Shown: positions 34,901-45,832, numbered from the stretch's first letter. The stretch: 64,000 nucleotides of DNA from Penium margaritaceum (GCA_023375785.1 SZWC01009429.1:20045-84044), one strand, 5' to 3'. Program-made: numbers and translations. The notes: a model not told the origin generated them from the letters alone.

Positions 34901-36119
34901 TAGAAGAGAGTGAGAGGAGGAGGAAGTGGCAGAGGTAGAGCTGGGGATGAATGGTGTGGAGAGTTACGGATGTGTTGCAATCATCGGTGCTAAAACATGG
35001 CTTGACTAATGCACTTGGGCTGAAGTCTGAAGGTACTAGCATTGGGCCCGAGGAGGGAGCTGAAGAGAATATGAATTCTTGGAAAGAGCAACACATTCAA
35101 AGCCTGAGAGAAGGTTTTCTTGCGCCAGATGCAACATGATGGTGTCAAGGGTCCCAGGTGTGTGTAGATGCACATGCTATGGTGCCAGTAGTCAGCTGCA
35201 AGCTCTACCGCTCCTTGACAAAGAGGGTGGAACCCGGTAAGGTGGGCCACCCTTGTCACATGCATCTCCAGAGTGAACAGGATTAGTGCCATCTCCAAAC
35301 CTTGGCAAGGATCTACCCCGGTCCCATGCCCTGCTATGCCCAAGAAGGGATTTCAACCCACAACTCCCTCTTGTAGCACAAAGAAGATTGTAGGTAACAC
35401 ATTGCTCTTACTATTTTCTAGACCTGGCAAGATTCAGATGTCTAAATCCGGATGTGGTAGTAGGGCCAAACTCCCTCCAAATATCCCAATACCATAAAAG
35501 AACCTCCAAGCTCACCTCACTCTGGTAATGTTGGGGAGTTTCAAAGTCCTTTGGCCACCACTCCGTGGGGAGGGAAACCTCAGGCTCCGGGGAAGACGCA
35601 CATGGTATGGGGAGTCCAACGTCACGAGAGACACATCCAAAGGAGAGCCCTGTCATCCGCTTCCAGGAGTGTTGACACACCGGCTCCACTGATGTGCCAG
35701 CACGTGATCCCAGCCTCAACTGTCAAAGCTGCTCCTCAAGCACACAGATCCCACATGCACCTGGATTTACAAATGTTTCCTCCTCACCTTGAGATTCCTC
35801 CTCAGAGGAAGATGCCATGTGCCCGGCTCAGTATGGGTTAACATGCAAAATGCATCGAAATGGATAGCCACAAGTTTTTTTTGGGTTGAAATGCTACAAA
35901 AAATGGTCTGAGCGAAAAAATTGGCTAAGGCACTGATGATATCAGCAGCCACTTTCCTGACATCAGCAAGGTTATGTTTACATCAGGAGCTTTAGGACTC
36001 CTGCAACAGCTCCCCTGAATGCTGCCTCTTGTCCATTTCCTCCATTTTTTTCTCTACATCCGCATAGATTTTGCACGGTGCTGATGAGGGGATGGGATCA
36101 TTATCCCCTCTCAAAGCAG
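34901..36119. other. No gene recognised
   Basis: About 1.2 kb with short open frames only. It may hold the gag end of remnant F or H, but no zinc knuckle or Gag landmark was found. Confidence 0.45.
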
Positions 36120-36440
36120 CCATGACTGTTGCTCCTGATGGATGCTGCCGCTGCTACCGTGGCTACGCAGAACCACAATTGTGAAGTTGCATAGCTGTGT
36201 AGCTGATGTGGGAGCCGCAACTCACGTGGTTGCTCCGCGAATCAGCTCAGTGAAGTTGTGCAGCTCCTTCATGTTTTCCATTAGTGCTATACTTCTACAG
36301 CTGCTGTTTCTCCTGATATACTGTTGCTGCTGCCTTTATGTTACCACTGATGCCTCTCACCACTCCACTACTGCGCTGTTGCTGCTGCCGCACTGCCGCT
36401 GCTCCACTGTTGTGCTGCAACACTGCTGCTCCTGAGCTGC

Positions 36441-36493
<53 letters not shown>

Positions 36494-36720
36494 GCTGCAC
36501 TGCTATTGCTGCCATGTTCTTGGTGCCATGCTACCACACTGCTACCTGTGTTATTGCGTCTATTTTCTACTACTGCCACCACTTCCATCCTACTACTGAC
36601 ACCGGTTCTGCCATGCTGCTGCCGCATTGTAGCAGCTGCTACAACAGCCATGCTCTCACGTTGGTACTACTGCTGCAGTTTCAGCTGTTACAATAACTCA
36701 CTCTGATGTTGTCATCGCTG
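36120..36720. repeat. Trinucleotide-rich region with (CTG)17
   Basis: A pure run of about 17 CTG units at 36442-36493 lies inside roughly 600 bp of imperfect CTG/CTA/CCG-type triplets. This looks like an expanded and partly decayed microsatellite. Open frames across it (poly-Leu/Cys or poly-Gln) follow from the repeat. Confidence 0.85.
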
Positions 36721-37310
36721 CCACTGATACCTGGCAGTGGTTTGGTGTGGTGACGTCGTTCTTGCTGATGTTGCAACAATATCTCAGCTACCTATCTCCT
36801 ACAGTGGGTCACGATGTCATGGTAGGGCCTTCCAAGATTGCAGCTGCAAGGTGAATATGACTATTGCTACAATCTTTGCATCTTTGCTATGCAGCTCTGC
36901 AAGGAATACATTGTTTCCATGATACCATGAGAAACGTCCTAGAAGCTTCCTGACTTTGTTTTTACTGACGTGGCAAAGATGTGCAGTCAGTTGACACACT
37001 AGCACTTAAAGCAAGTGCAAGAAAAGCAAGGTTTTGGGCAGGGGAGACATGCAAATTCTCATAAGCTTCAAAAGCTTCAGCTCCTAGAGAGATATGGCAG
37101 ATGCAAATCACACAGGATAGATAGCTGCCGTAGAGCACGGCAGGTGACACACATGGCAAGGTCAGTTTGCCCACACCCCGGCCCAAAGCCTACTAGTGTT
37201 TTGGCAGTATTTCAGTGCACATGCATCCAAATGCAGAACCATCTGAACCTACAGATGCAACGTCATAATTCAGATGCAATTATTGTACACATGCTCAGGT
37301 CAGGCATTGA
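36721..37310. other. No gene recognised
   Basis: About 590 bp between the triplet region and the K insertion site, with no recognisable feature. Confidence 0.45.
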
Positions 37311-37315
37311 CCTGT

Positions 37316-38483
37316 TGATGCCCCCAATTTTTCCGCGTCACAGGATTATTCCGCGCTTGTCTTGCTCCGTGCTTGCCCTGTTCCGCGCTACGACTGTTCC
37401 GCAATATCCGCGGATTCCGAACTTCCAATGCAGATAGCTTGCACTGAGATCCCTTCGTGAATGCTCCCTGAGGCACTATCCCTGATCAACTCTACTATGT
37501 ACAGGTCTGACCTACGTGTGAGGACCTCACACGGCCCACTTCTTGCCTCATGTGAGCTCACCACCTTGTGGCTTCCAGCTCTCCTCCGCAGAACCCCGTT
37601 CCGCGGCCGTGGGCAAGCAAGGGCACCGCCGGCAGTTCACTTCAGTCTGAGCTTGGTCCTTCACACACTCAGTCCCGCTGACCGCGGGCAAGACACTCAA
37701 GGGCAGTGGAAGGCAGAGGAGCAGAACACTGAGAGCATAGATGAGGGCAGGTAAAATGTCTTTGATAATCAGGAGCAGAGTACATGAAGTGCAAAGTTCT
37801 GATCCAAGACTGGAGTCAGCTTGAGACAGTCAGTCAGTCACAGCTCTTTGCTACCGCTATCTGCGCCTTTCATCTATTCAGGACTCCGCAAGATGCGTCT
37901 ACGCGCTGTGGGTCTCGTCCCTGACGTGTCCTCCCACTTCCTCCTACTTGGACTCCACGCGGTGCATCTACGCACCGCGGGTCTCGTCCTCCAGCACACA
38001 GGGACATCTTCCTTCTTCCTTCATCTACTGAGTTCTTCTTCTACATCCGTGATTTGTCCATGCGGATTTTGTGTTCTTCCTTGAATCTTTGTCTTCCGCG
38101 GTACGCTTCCAGGTGCTTTTCCTTGATTGGTGTCGCGCCCCCGGTGCTGATTGGCTGTTGCTTCCTTACTTGCTCTGCCCATCCGCCGTCGTGCGTCTTC
38201 TGCTTGATTAGCTTTGTGCTTGCGCTACCTCCTGCGGTTCGACACCCGTTCCGTGCCAAGCGCTTGAGATAGCCGTAGAGAAGTTGCCACAGATGACAAT
38301 GTCAACCTGCGGCTACTTTCCGCCAATTAGTCCGCCTTCACCGCCACTGGATTCCGCGCTACCCCATGCTCGACCGCGCTTACCGTGGGAGTCAGCGTTC
38401 ACTGCGCAAAATCCAGTCTGCCATTTCCCTATGCTTCTGCGGATTGGCCCCTGTGCGGACCAGCGGCAGAAACCTGCCTGAAA
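37316..38483 (-). repeat. 3' LTR of K
   Basis: About 1168 bp (plus-strand TGATGCCCCCAA to CTGCCTGAAA). It is rich in TTCCGCG words and pairs with 56800-58044. Confidence 0.93.
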
Positions 38484-38484
38484 C

Positions 38485-38512
38485 TGATGCCCCCAACCCC
38501 CCCTTTTCACAA
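38485..38512 (-). promoter_or_regulatory. Polypurine tract of K
   Basis: The minus strand reads AAAAGGGGGGGTTGGGGGCA directly upstream of the 3' LTR, the expected plus-strand primer position. Confidence 0.75.
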
Positions 38513-38531
38513 GACTCTATCCTAGATTCTC

Positions 38532-39626
38532 TCAGTGCAGTAGGCGTCTGAATTTCTCGCGAGGTCCGGAGCGATTCTGGATCTGGCATGGTCGGCAGTA
38601 TGTTTCCACATCCCCTCCCTCTCGCTGATACTTCTCCGTGCATTTGCTGTGGACGAAGAGTCTGCACCCTTCACACCGTGCCCCGATCATATGTGCTTCC
38701 TCACCCATGGGTTGTTTACACGAGGAGCAGTGTGGCGCTCGCTCGTATCTCCTGCAGGTCGAACACCAGTAGATCACCATTCCTTCCTCACTCCGCCCTA
38801 CCTCCGCGGCACACCTCTCATGGGCAAACTGCCCGCTGTGCTCGCATTGGTACATTGTCCCGGTCAGTTGGCCCATGCAGCCATCTCCACTGCAGAGGCG
38901 GCGTAGGTTGGGGGACTTCCACTTGCTCTTCCGCGGCTTGGATTGGCAGCAATGGCAGGTCCAGATACCCTCTTTCCCTTGTCCTCCACACTGCATGTGA
39001 CACATCTTCCTGCACATTCCGCATGCTTTGCCGAACCCCTCCAGGTCTGCCTTGCATCCTCCGCAGAGTGGTGCCATGGTGACCTCATCGAATACGAGCG
39101 CACCGTCCTCTTCCATGAGTGCTTTGCCCACACAACCGTAGCAGTGTCTTGCCCAGGGTGAGTTGCTTGTGACCAAACAGGCTTGGTGGGCGATCGTGCC
39201 GCAGTTGGTCCAGCGGTCGCCCTCTAGCATGGCTTTGATGCAGGTGGGGCACTTCGCGGTGGGCGGCACTTCCTCCGACGGACCTTGCTCTTCTTCGTCC
39301 TCCGAGTCCACCTCCTCTCCTTCTTCGTTCACCCGGGGCGGTTTCCGGACTCCGCACTGCATCTCCATGTCTCAGCTACATTTCCTACATACCTTCGGTC
39401 CGCTCCGTCCTCCCTTCTCATCCCGCGGCCGTTCCAGGCATCTTTCACATATTTTGCGGAGGTAGACTTTGCAGTCTGTCACCTTCACACCCGAGTTGTG
39501 CCCGCATTGGGCACACGTCTTATTCTCCCTTTCTTTCCGGGCCGGGTCCACGTCCGCCAGCCGATCCTCCTCCTACGACCGTTTCATAGTGGCCCCAGAG
39601 GCCGTGCGCGGGCCTTGCCGCGCTCC
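38532..39626 (-). pseudogene. Tandem PHD-like zinc-finger region at the 3' end of K
   Basis: A 278-residue frame (39368 down to 38532) has an acidic lead (residues 17-33) and four consecutive zinc-finger-like units. Finger 2 (C102, C105, C116, C119, H124, C127, C138, C141) and finger 4 (C214, C217, C232, C235, H240, C243, C258, C261) fit the C4HC3 PHD spacing. Fingers 1 (C40-C79) and 3 (C159-C205) are variants of it. More Cys pairs (TCAQCG, ICERCLE, VCRKCS) lie just upstream (39370-39500). The region sits between integrase and the 3' LTR, where chromoviruses carry a chromodomain. PHD fingers commonly read histone H3 tails, so a chromatin-targeting role is plausible but inferred. It is not a host gene: it lies inside the LTR pair. 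Its upstream side is cut by element J. Confidence 0.8.
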
Positions 39627-40416
39627 TGTTGGAGAGATGCTCCTCACCATGGCAGGAGTGACTCCAAAAATGAACACCAAAAAGGCAAGCCAATGTGGCT
39701 TAGTGGTTAATCGTGTCCACCTCTTGAGGCAGGGGCCCGAGTTCAATTCCCACAAAATCAGTTTCTGCCCTGCCTAAAGGGAGGTGGAGAATAGATGCCA
39801 GGAAGCTAGCTCAAACTCTAGAATTTGTCCATGAGTTTCTAGAAGGCCAGGTGAGGTTCCAGGAAAGTGGCACACCCTTTAGAAGGGGTGACTTGTCCTA
39901 CAAGGCATCTAGAGGTGTCTAGGTCTTCTGGATACCTTCCCTCCTACTAGAAGCAAGCTGAAGAATCTTAAAGCTTAGATCAGTGGCTATAAAATGCCAC
40001 CGCTTGTGAGCCTTGAAAAATTGTTTATTCTCGGTCAATACAGGCCAAAACTATTGCCTCACTCTCTGACCAGTTTTCTGCCATCCTTGGAACCAGTTGC
40101 CTCCATAGTTNTGACTTGTCCTACAAGGCATCTAGAGGTGTCTAGGTCTTCTGGATACCTTCCCTCCTACTAGAAGCAAGCTGAAGAATCTTAAAGCTTA
40201 GATCAGTGGCTATAAAATGCCACCGCTTGTGAGCCTTGAAAAATTGTTTATTCTCGGTCAATACAGGCCAAAACTATTGCCTCACTCTCTGACCAGTTTT
40301 CTGCCATCCTTGGAACCAGTTGCCTCCATAGTTTGAGTCTCTCCAAAAACACTTGGTGGTGTGAACCAGCCACTGCTAGGGACCCTCTAGGGTGCACACT
40401 CACCCTCAGGCCAACG
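39627..40416 (+). repeat. 5' LTR of J (includes a junction duplication)
   Basis: Starts TGTTGGAGAGATGC and ends GGCCAACG. Discounting the 222-bp duplication it is about 568 bp. It carries a tRNA-like module: A box TGGCTTAGTGG at 39696-39706 and B box GAGTTCAATTCC at 39739-39750. Confidence 0.9.
39889..40333. other. Assembly junction: 222-bp duplication around N40111
   Basis: 39889-40110 recurs as 40112-40333, apparently without mismatch, across a single N. Confidence 0.92.
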
Positions 40417-40418
40417 AA

Positions 40419-40433
40419 GGGTCATGGGCCCAC
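40419..40433 (+). promoter_or_regulatory. Primer-binding site of J (half initiator tRNA-Met)
   Basis: GGGTCATGGGCCCAC, one mismatch to the complement of the initiator tRNA-Met anticodon arm, two bases inside the LTR. Confidence 0.8.
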
Positions 40434-40483
40434 GCCTCTAAGGGTTCCAAGCCAGCTTGAGTTCACGCTTCCAATAGCAAGAC

Positions 40484-41287
40484 ATGGCGACCAGCGAGCA
40501 AGAGAGAAGCCGTACTATCCTTAACTTTGATGGGACAGGCTTTGCCTTGTGGAGGTGGCAGTTTGAGGTCTTCCTTGACGACAAGGGACTGCTTGAGCTC
40601 GTAAAGGGTGATGAGACTGCTCCGTCGGAGACTGCAACAGCTGAGGTGAAGGAGGCATACAAGAAGTGCAACAAAAAGGCGTTGGCGCTTCTTGTGTTTG
40701 CATTATGTCCGCCACAACTTGGGCACATCCAAGAATGCACCATGGCCACAGAAGCATGGTCAAACCTCTACTCCATCTACCAGTCAAGCTTCCTTGCCAA
40801 TCATCTCGTCATCTTCAAGCAGCTCTTCACCCTCTGAGCCAACAAAGGTGACAACATCATGGAGATCATGCAGCAGATTGAGTCGCTCGCAGCGGAGTGC
40901 GTGGCCACAGGTTGGGAGGTTGACTCTCAGTTGCATGCGATGATCCTCCTTCTGGCCTTGCCAGACAATTGGAGTCCCATGATCACAGTCCTTGGTGGCT
41001 GGCCTTCCGACGAGCTGAAGTACCCGAAGGTTGCTGAGTACGTGCGCAACGAGTGGATGCAACATGGCGGTCGAGAGAGTGCAGCCGCATCAAGTTCTGC
41101 GTATACAGTTCATCCTCATTGTGGAGGCTGAGGCGACAAGTGGAAGGGTGCCAAACAGGGCACCAAGAAGGGTGACAAGAAGGGGGAGTGCTTAAACTGC
41201 GGCAAGGAGGGCCACTGTGCGTGCAACTGCCCCAAGAAGAAGCCATACCGGTCGCAGCGGGGCGGAAAGAAAGACAAGCAGGCCCTT
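40484..41287 (+). pseudogene. gag of element J
   Basis: MATSEQERSRTILNFDGTGF, ALWRWQFEVFLDDKGLLELV, CNKKALALLVFALCPPQLGH, FLANHLVIFKQLFTL, ALPDNWSPMITVLGGWPSDE, KVAEYVRNEWMQHGGRE, then a Lys/Gly-rich stretch and zinc knuckle CLNCGKEGHCACNC (41190-41231). It is colinear with B, G and I Gags. Broken. Confidence 0.88.
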
Positions 41288-43097
41288 ATGGCTTACAACT
41301 CCACGAAATTGAAGGATCCGGGACTTGCCGTCATTCACTCCGGATCAGGCCGCCACACGCAATGCAACAAGGTAACGTTTTTCACCTACGGTGCCTCGGA
41401 GAGACGCATGACGGTGGCCAATGGAAAAACAAAGGTGGCCGCCGATGAGGGTAACGTCCGCATTGAGTCCATTGTGGATGGCAAACCTGTCACAAGCACA
41501 ATCCATGACGTGCTCCACATGCCCAACTTTGGGGCAAATCTGCTCTCCGTCAGCCGCCTTATTGACAGGGGACTTGAGGTGCTCTTCACAAAAAAGGAGG
41601 TCATCATCCGCAAGGAGGGCAAAGGCAAGGTTATTGCATGCGCCAAGAGAGAGGACGACTTGCACCTGTTATGAGCAACGATCCTCGGCAGCCGGGTGGA
41701 GTCCAACGCCGCCAATCTTGCAACGAAGGATGAAGGAGACCTGGACCTGTGGCACCGCCGACTTTCCCATGTTTCTCCATCGATAGTGGAAGAGATGGAA
41801 AAGAGAGAAGTGGTGCGGGGTCTTCAAATCAGTGGCCTTGATGGAACCAAGGAGACTGTGTGTGAGCCATGCGTTATTGGCAAATCAACGCGGCAGCCGT
41901 TTGTGGCAAAGGGGTCGCGTGCATCCACAAAGTTGGCAATGGTACACACAGATGTGTGTGGACCACTTGAGGGCTCCACCAGTGGAGCTTGCTACTTCCT
42001 CACCTTCATGGACGACCACAGCCGCAAACTGTACCGCTACCTCATGAAGCGGAAGAGCGAAGTCCTTGCATATGTGCAAGAGTTTGTGGCAGATGTGGAG
42101 CGGCAGACAGAGTTGAAGGTGAAGGCGTTCCGGAGCGACAACGGCGGGAAATATGTGGGTTACCATGGGTGGGTGAAGACCAAGGGGATTGAGTGGCAGA
42201 AAACAACTCCACACTCCCCGCAGCAGAATGGCGTCGTAGAGAAAGAAAATCGCACAATACTTAACATGGTGCAATCCATGTTGAGCGACGCCGGCCTTCA
42301 ACAAGAGTATTGGGTGGAGGTGGCACGGAAAGCAGCATACATAATGAACCTTACACCGACCAAGCCGTTGAAGGACAAGGAGAGCAAGGCGTGGAAGATG
42401 CCACAAGAGGTGTGGAGCGGGAGGAAGCCGGCAGTTTGTTACCTCCGCACGTTTGGTTGCATTGCACATGCGGTAGTCTAGGCACGTGAAGGGCGGAGCA
42501 AGGTGGACCCACAAACCTGCCGGTTTATTTTCCTTGGGTATGAGAGTGGAAGCAAGGCGTACCGGCTCTTTGACCCAAGGAGGCAACAGATTGTGCGGAG
42601 GCATGACGTCACATTCGACGAGAAAAGCCGTTGGACAGACAAGGAGCCAGGTCTCTCCAAGAGGGGGGGAGTGGCTGGCACTCCTTGAGGGGGGGACGTT
42701 GAAAGACGTGAATGAGGGTGACGTCCTCACATCACCACCAACCGGAGAGCATTGCCTAAGGGATGGGCGAGCGGTAGACGTTATTTCGGCTAGTTTGGAT
42801 GAGGAATCCGAAGCACCAGAGATGGACATGGAGGCGGAGAGTCGACCGATGTCTCCAAGGTCTTCGAGAGAGGGGGAGCAGGCGCTTGGAGAGGATGGCG
42901 CCAAAAGGAGACAGCAACAACAAAAACCGCCTCAACAACCACGAGTAAGCTGCTGTGTGCAACGAAGGACAAAGAGGTACGATACCGACAAGGAAATTTT
43001 TACTGGGTTCCCACAAGTCTTCTTCAAGAAGGATGGGGCTGAGTGGGAGGGAGCAATAAGGTATGAGCTTGCCTCCCATGAGGAGAAAGGCTCTTGA
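41288..43097 (+). pseudogene. Protease, integrase and linker of element J
   Basis: In order: protease with HSGSGRHTQCNK (41338-41373) in place of the usual DSG.S.H motif, VLHMPNFGANLLSVSRLIDR, GAG-pre-integrase LWHRRLSHVSPSIVEEMEKR with CEPCVIGKSTRQPF, integrase core LAMVHTDVCGPLEGSTSGAC, DDHSRKLYRYLMKRKSEVLA, RSDNGGKYVGYHGWVKTKGI, SPQQNGVVEKENRTILNMVQ, then the VFLGYESGSKAYRLF-like block (42525) and a Gln-rich linker ending in DGAEWEGAIRYELASHEE, the point where RT normally begins. The integrase frame (41696-42481) is long and clean. Confidence 0.9.
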
Positions 43098-43129
43098 GTT
43101 GCAGGTTGAACATGGACAACTGCCATGGG

Positions 43130-43655
43130 TGATGCGCAAGGGGGAGATTGTTGGAGAGATGCTCCTCACCATGGCAGGAGTGACTCCAAAATGAACACCA
43201 AAAAGACAAGCCAAGGTGGCTTAGTGGTTAATGGTGTCCACCTCTACAGGCAAGGGCCCGGGTTCAATTCCCACAAGATCAGTTTCTGCCCTACCTCAAG
43301 GGAGGTGGAAAATAGATGCCAGGAAGCTAGCTCAAACTTTAGAATTCTTGCTTGAGTTTCTAGAAGGCCAGGTGAGGGTCCAAAAAGGTGGCACNTGATG
43401 CGCAAGGGGGAGATTGTTGGAGAGATGCTCCTCACCATGGCAGGAGTGACTCCAAAATGAACACCAAAAAGACAAGCCAAGGTGGCTTAGTGGTTAATGG
43501 TGTCCACCTCTACAGGGCCCGGGTTCAATTCCCACAAGATCAGTTTCTGCCCTACCTCAAGGGAGGTGGAAAATAGATGCCAGGAAGCTAGCTCAAACTT
43601 TAGAATTCTTGCTTGAGTTTCTAGAAGGCCAGGTGAGGGTCCAAAAAGGTGGCAC
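43130..43655. other. Assembly junction: about 262-bp duplication around N43395
   Basis: 43130-43394 (265 bp) recurs as 43396-43655 (260 bp). The copies differ by a 5-bp indel near ACAGGCAAGGGCCC. Because of it, the J 3' LTR start appears twice (43149 and 43415). Confidence 0.92.
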
Positions 43656-44109
43656 ACCCTTTAGAAGGGGTGACTTGTCCTACGGGGCATTTAGAGGTGT
43701 CTAGGTCTTCTGGATACCTTCCCTCCTACTAGAAGCAAGCTGAGTAATCTAGGAAGGGGCAGAAGCTTCTAAAGGAGGGAAGGGATGCCTTCCTAGGTGG
43801 GAAAGAGGACAGCCTACCAAGGGCCACTCTAAAAGCCATAGAATCTGCTAGGAAGCCCCAAATCTGGCATGCTTTGGTGTTCTAGAAAGCTTAGATCAGT
43901 GGCAAATTATTTTTGCTGCTTGTAAGCCTTGAAAAAGTGTTTATTCCCAGTAAATTCAGGCCAAAACTATTGCCTCACTCTCTGACCAGTTTTCTGCCAT
44001 CCTTGGAACCAGTTGCCTCCACAGTTTCAGTCTCTCCAAAAACAGTTCGTGTTGTGAACCAGCTACTGCTAGGGATCCTCTAGGGTACACACTCACCCTC
44101 AGGCCAACA
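43415..44109 (+). repeat. 3' LTR of J
   Basis: 695 bp from TGTTGGAGAG to GGCCAACA, followed by TSD GCTCC. It has about 120 bp (around 43745-43880) not present in the 5' LTR. Confidence 0.9.
43483..43532 (+). promoter_or_regulatory. tRNA-like A-box/B-box module in J 3' LTR
   Basis: TGGCTTAGTGG (43483-43493) matches the Pol III A-box consensus completely. GGTTCAATTCC (43522-43532) matches the B box with one difference. The first partial copy (43149-43394) also carries it, with 5 bp more between the boxes. Two LTR families that are otherwise unlike share this feature. Confidence 0.65.
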
Positions 44110-44114
44110 GCTCC

Positions 44115-44420
44115 TGCATGCTCTTCTTCTTCCTCTTCTTCCTCGTCTTCTTCCTCTTCCTCCTCTGCATCCCATCGTCCGCCCGCCTGCCCTCCTCCTA
44201 AGCCTAGGCCTGCTCCGTCGTCCTTTTCATCCTTCTTCTCCTCCTCCTGCTCCTTGGCCTGTTGCACGCACCGTAAGCAGGTGCGGCTTAGCCCGATGGA
44301 GCTCTTTGTAGTCCCTGGATGTGCCGGATTGCCGCAAATGTGGCACACAAATTTCAGGTTGGCTCAGCAGGGAGATTTTCACTGCACCACACACAAGGGC
44401 CGGTGTAGGCGGCCAGCTCG
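44115..44420 (-). pseudogene. Acidic, Cys-containing region downstream of K integrase
   Basis: The minus strand encodes a Cys cluster CHICGNPAHPGTTKSSIGLS followed by RTCLRCVQQ, then a Lys/Glu stretch and a run of about 20 mostly acidic residues (EEEEEEDEEEEEEEE). It continues toward the PHD-like region across the J insertion. It may be the first zinc cluster of the post-integrase region. Confidence 0.65.
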
Positions 44421-45832
44421 CGGGGGCTCATGGGTGCGCCCTTCCGCGGACTGGTGCCAGGTGCCTTTGGATTTTCCTCCCTGGTGGCCGTCTGTTGCTG
44501 CTCTTGCTGCTCTCGCCACTCCTGTACTGGGCCCTCGTGTCCTTCCGCTCGCCATTGCCGCTCCGCGTGCATCTCTCCCGCGGACACTTCCTGCATGTTG
44601 GAGCCCTCTTCTGGTTAGCTGCCCGTGGTTCCTGACTCCACTCCTGATCCTGCTCCGACACCTGTGCTTTTCACAGGTCCAACACTTCCTCTCCTTTCCA
44701 GCCTCTTGACCTCTGGCGCTCCGCGAGCGGGGGGAGAGTTCCGCCTGTTCCGGGGATGTGCGTCTGCCAGGCCGGAGGTAGGAGCACGAACTCAGTGGCG
44801 GGGTAGCTGCGGTTGCTGAACCCATCCGGCCCTTCCAGCCAGACGTGTCCCGCATCCACACTGGCCACGCGGTACACCTCCCGTGCCTCTCCAGCTTCCC
44901 GCCCCCTGTCTGGGAAAGGGCGGAGGTAGACCAGGTTCCCCTCCCTGATCGGCCCGTGGTTAAACCGTCGGTTGGCAGCATCGCATCCGCGCCATGCCAA
45001 GACGGATCCCCGCAGCCTTGCCTCTGCTCGTTCCGTGCTTGTCTTCCGACAGCGCTCCCGGAACCATTCCTGCACTTCCCTATCCTTGGCTGCCTCCCAT
45101 TCTTCCTCCGTCTGTCCATACTGCTCCTCTTGGTTCTAGGGGTAGCCACAGCGGCTTCTGCGACATGCCCAGGGCTGCGCGCGGGGGTTGTCCGAAGAGC
45201 ACGAGATGTAGAGAGAATGATGTTGTGTGGCTGGGCGTGGTGTTGATGAAGTGCGCCGAATTCTTTGACGTTTCCGCCCAGTTATTGTTCTCTGCCGTCG
45301 CCACTACCCGCTCAAGGATATCATGTATCCTTTTTACCTGACCTTGGGACTCGGGCCGGTACCGACTGGAGTGCACGTGCTACACGCCCCACTCCACGAG
45401 CTCCTCACGGAAGGCCCCCATTAACTCAGTGCCGTTGTCGCTATGTACCACGCTGCACCCACCAAACCGGTAGAAGATCTCCTCTTGAATGAAGCGTGCA
45501 GCTTGGACCGAAGCCTTGTCAGGGACTACGCAGACCCACAGGTACTTTGTGAAATGGTCCAATGCGGCGACCCAGTACCTGTTGCCTTGTGCGCGGTGAG
45601 CCCGTGGCTTGTGGAAGTCGATGATAACCCGCTCTAGGGGTTCACCAATGGGGAAGGGCTGGAAGAGCGGCATGTCCCGCGGTGTGATTTTCCGGCTCCG
45701 CTCACAAGGTGCGCATTGTTGCACCACCTCTTTGACAAATGCTGCAAGGTTCGACACGTGCAGGATGGGGGTCAGGCGGTCCTTGAGCGCCTGAATGCCG
45801 GAGTGGTGGCGACGGTGGTAGGCCTTAATCAC
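44421..45832 (-). pseudogene. Integrase of K
   Basis: Ty3/gypsy integrase in coding order (right to left): zinc-binding HRRHHSGIQALKDRLTP...CAPCERS (HHCC), catalytic core with IDFHKPRAHRAQGNRYWVAA, DHFTKYLWVCVV, SVVHSDNGTELMGAF and SSRYRPESQGQVKRIHDILE (the D, D, E positions), and a C-terminal domain with REGNLVYLRPF...YRVASVD. The zinc-binding end was interrupted by the hAT insertion at 45833. Broken. Confidence 0.88.
45825..45832. repeat. Left target-site duplication of the hAT
   Basis: TTAATCAC, repeated at 50511-50518 (and at 50242-50249 in the duplicated contig end). It fits the nTnnnnAn preference reported for Ac-like hAT elements. Confidence 0.93.

Larger units (their letters stand above)
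39627..44109 (+). mobile_element. Copia element J, nested in K
   Basis: Ty1/copia element in plus orientation, B/G/I gag clade but with a different LTR. LTRs lie at 39627-40416 and 43415-44109, with TSD GCTCC at 39622-39626 and 44110-44114. Both ends include single-N duplications, so real lengths are shorter than shown. Parts seen are a primer-binding site, gag with zinc knuckle, protease, GAG-pre-integrase, integrase and a linker. I see no RT-RNase H core before the 3' LTR, so this copy would have been non-autonomous. LTR divergence is about 8% by eye. A handful of breaks. Confidence 0.92.

Noticed and set aside
36295-36706. Poly-Gln or poly-Leu/Cys proteins
   Set aside because: Composition follows directly from the CTG-type triplet repeat; no domain.
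38532-39368. PHD-finger frame as a host chromatin gene
   Set aside because: It lies between the polypurine tract/3' LTR and the integrase of K on the same strand, all within one TSD-bounded element, so element origin is simpler.
41885-42904. 339-residue open frame on the minus strand
   Set aside because: It is the antisense of the J integrase and has no recognisable domain.
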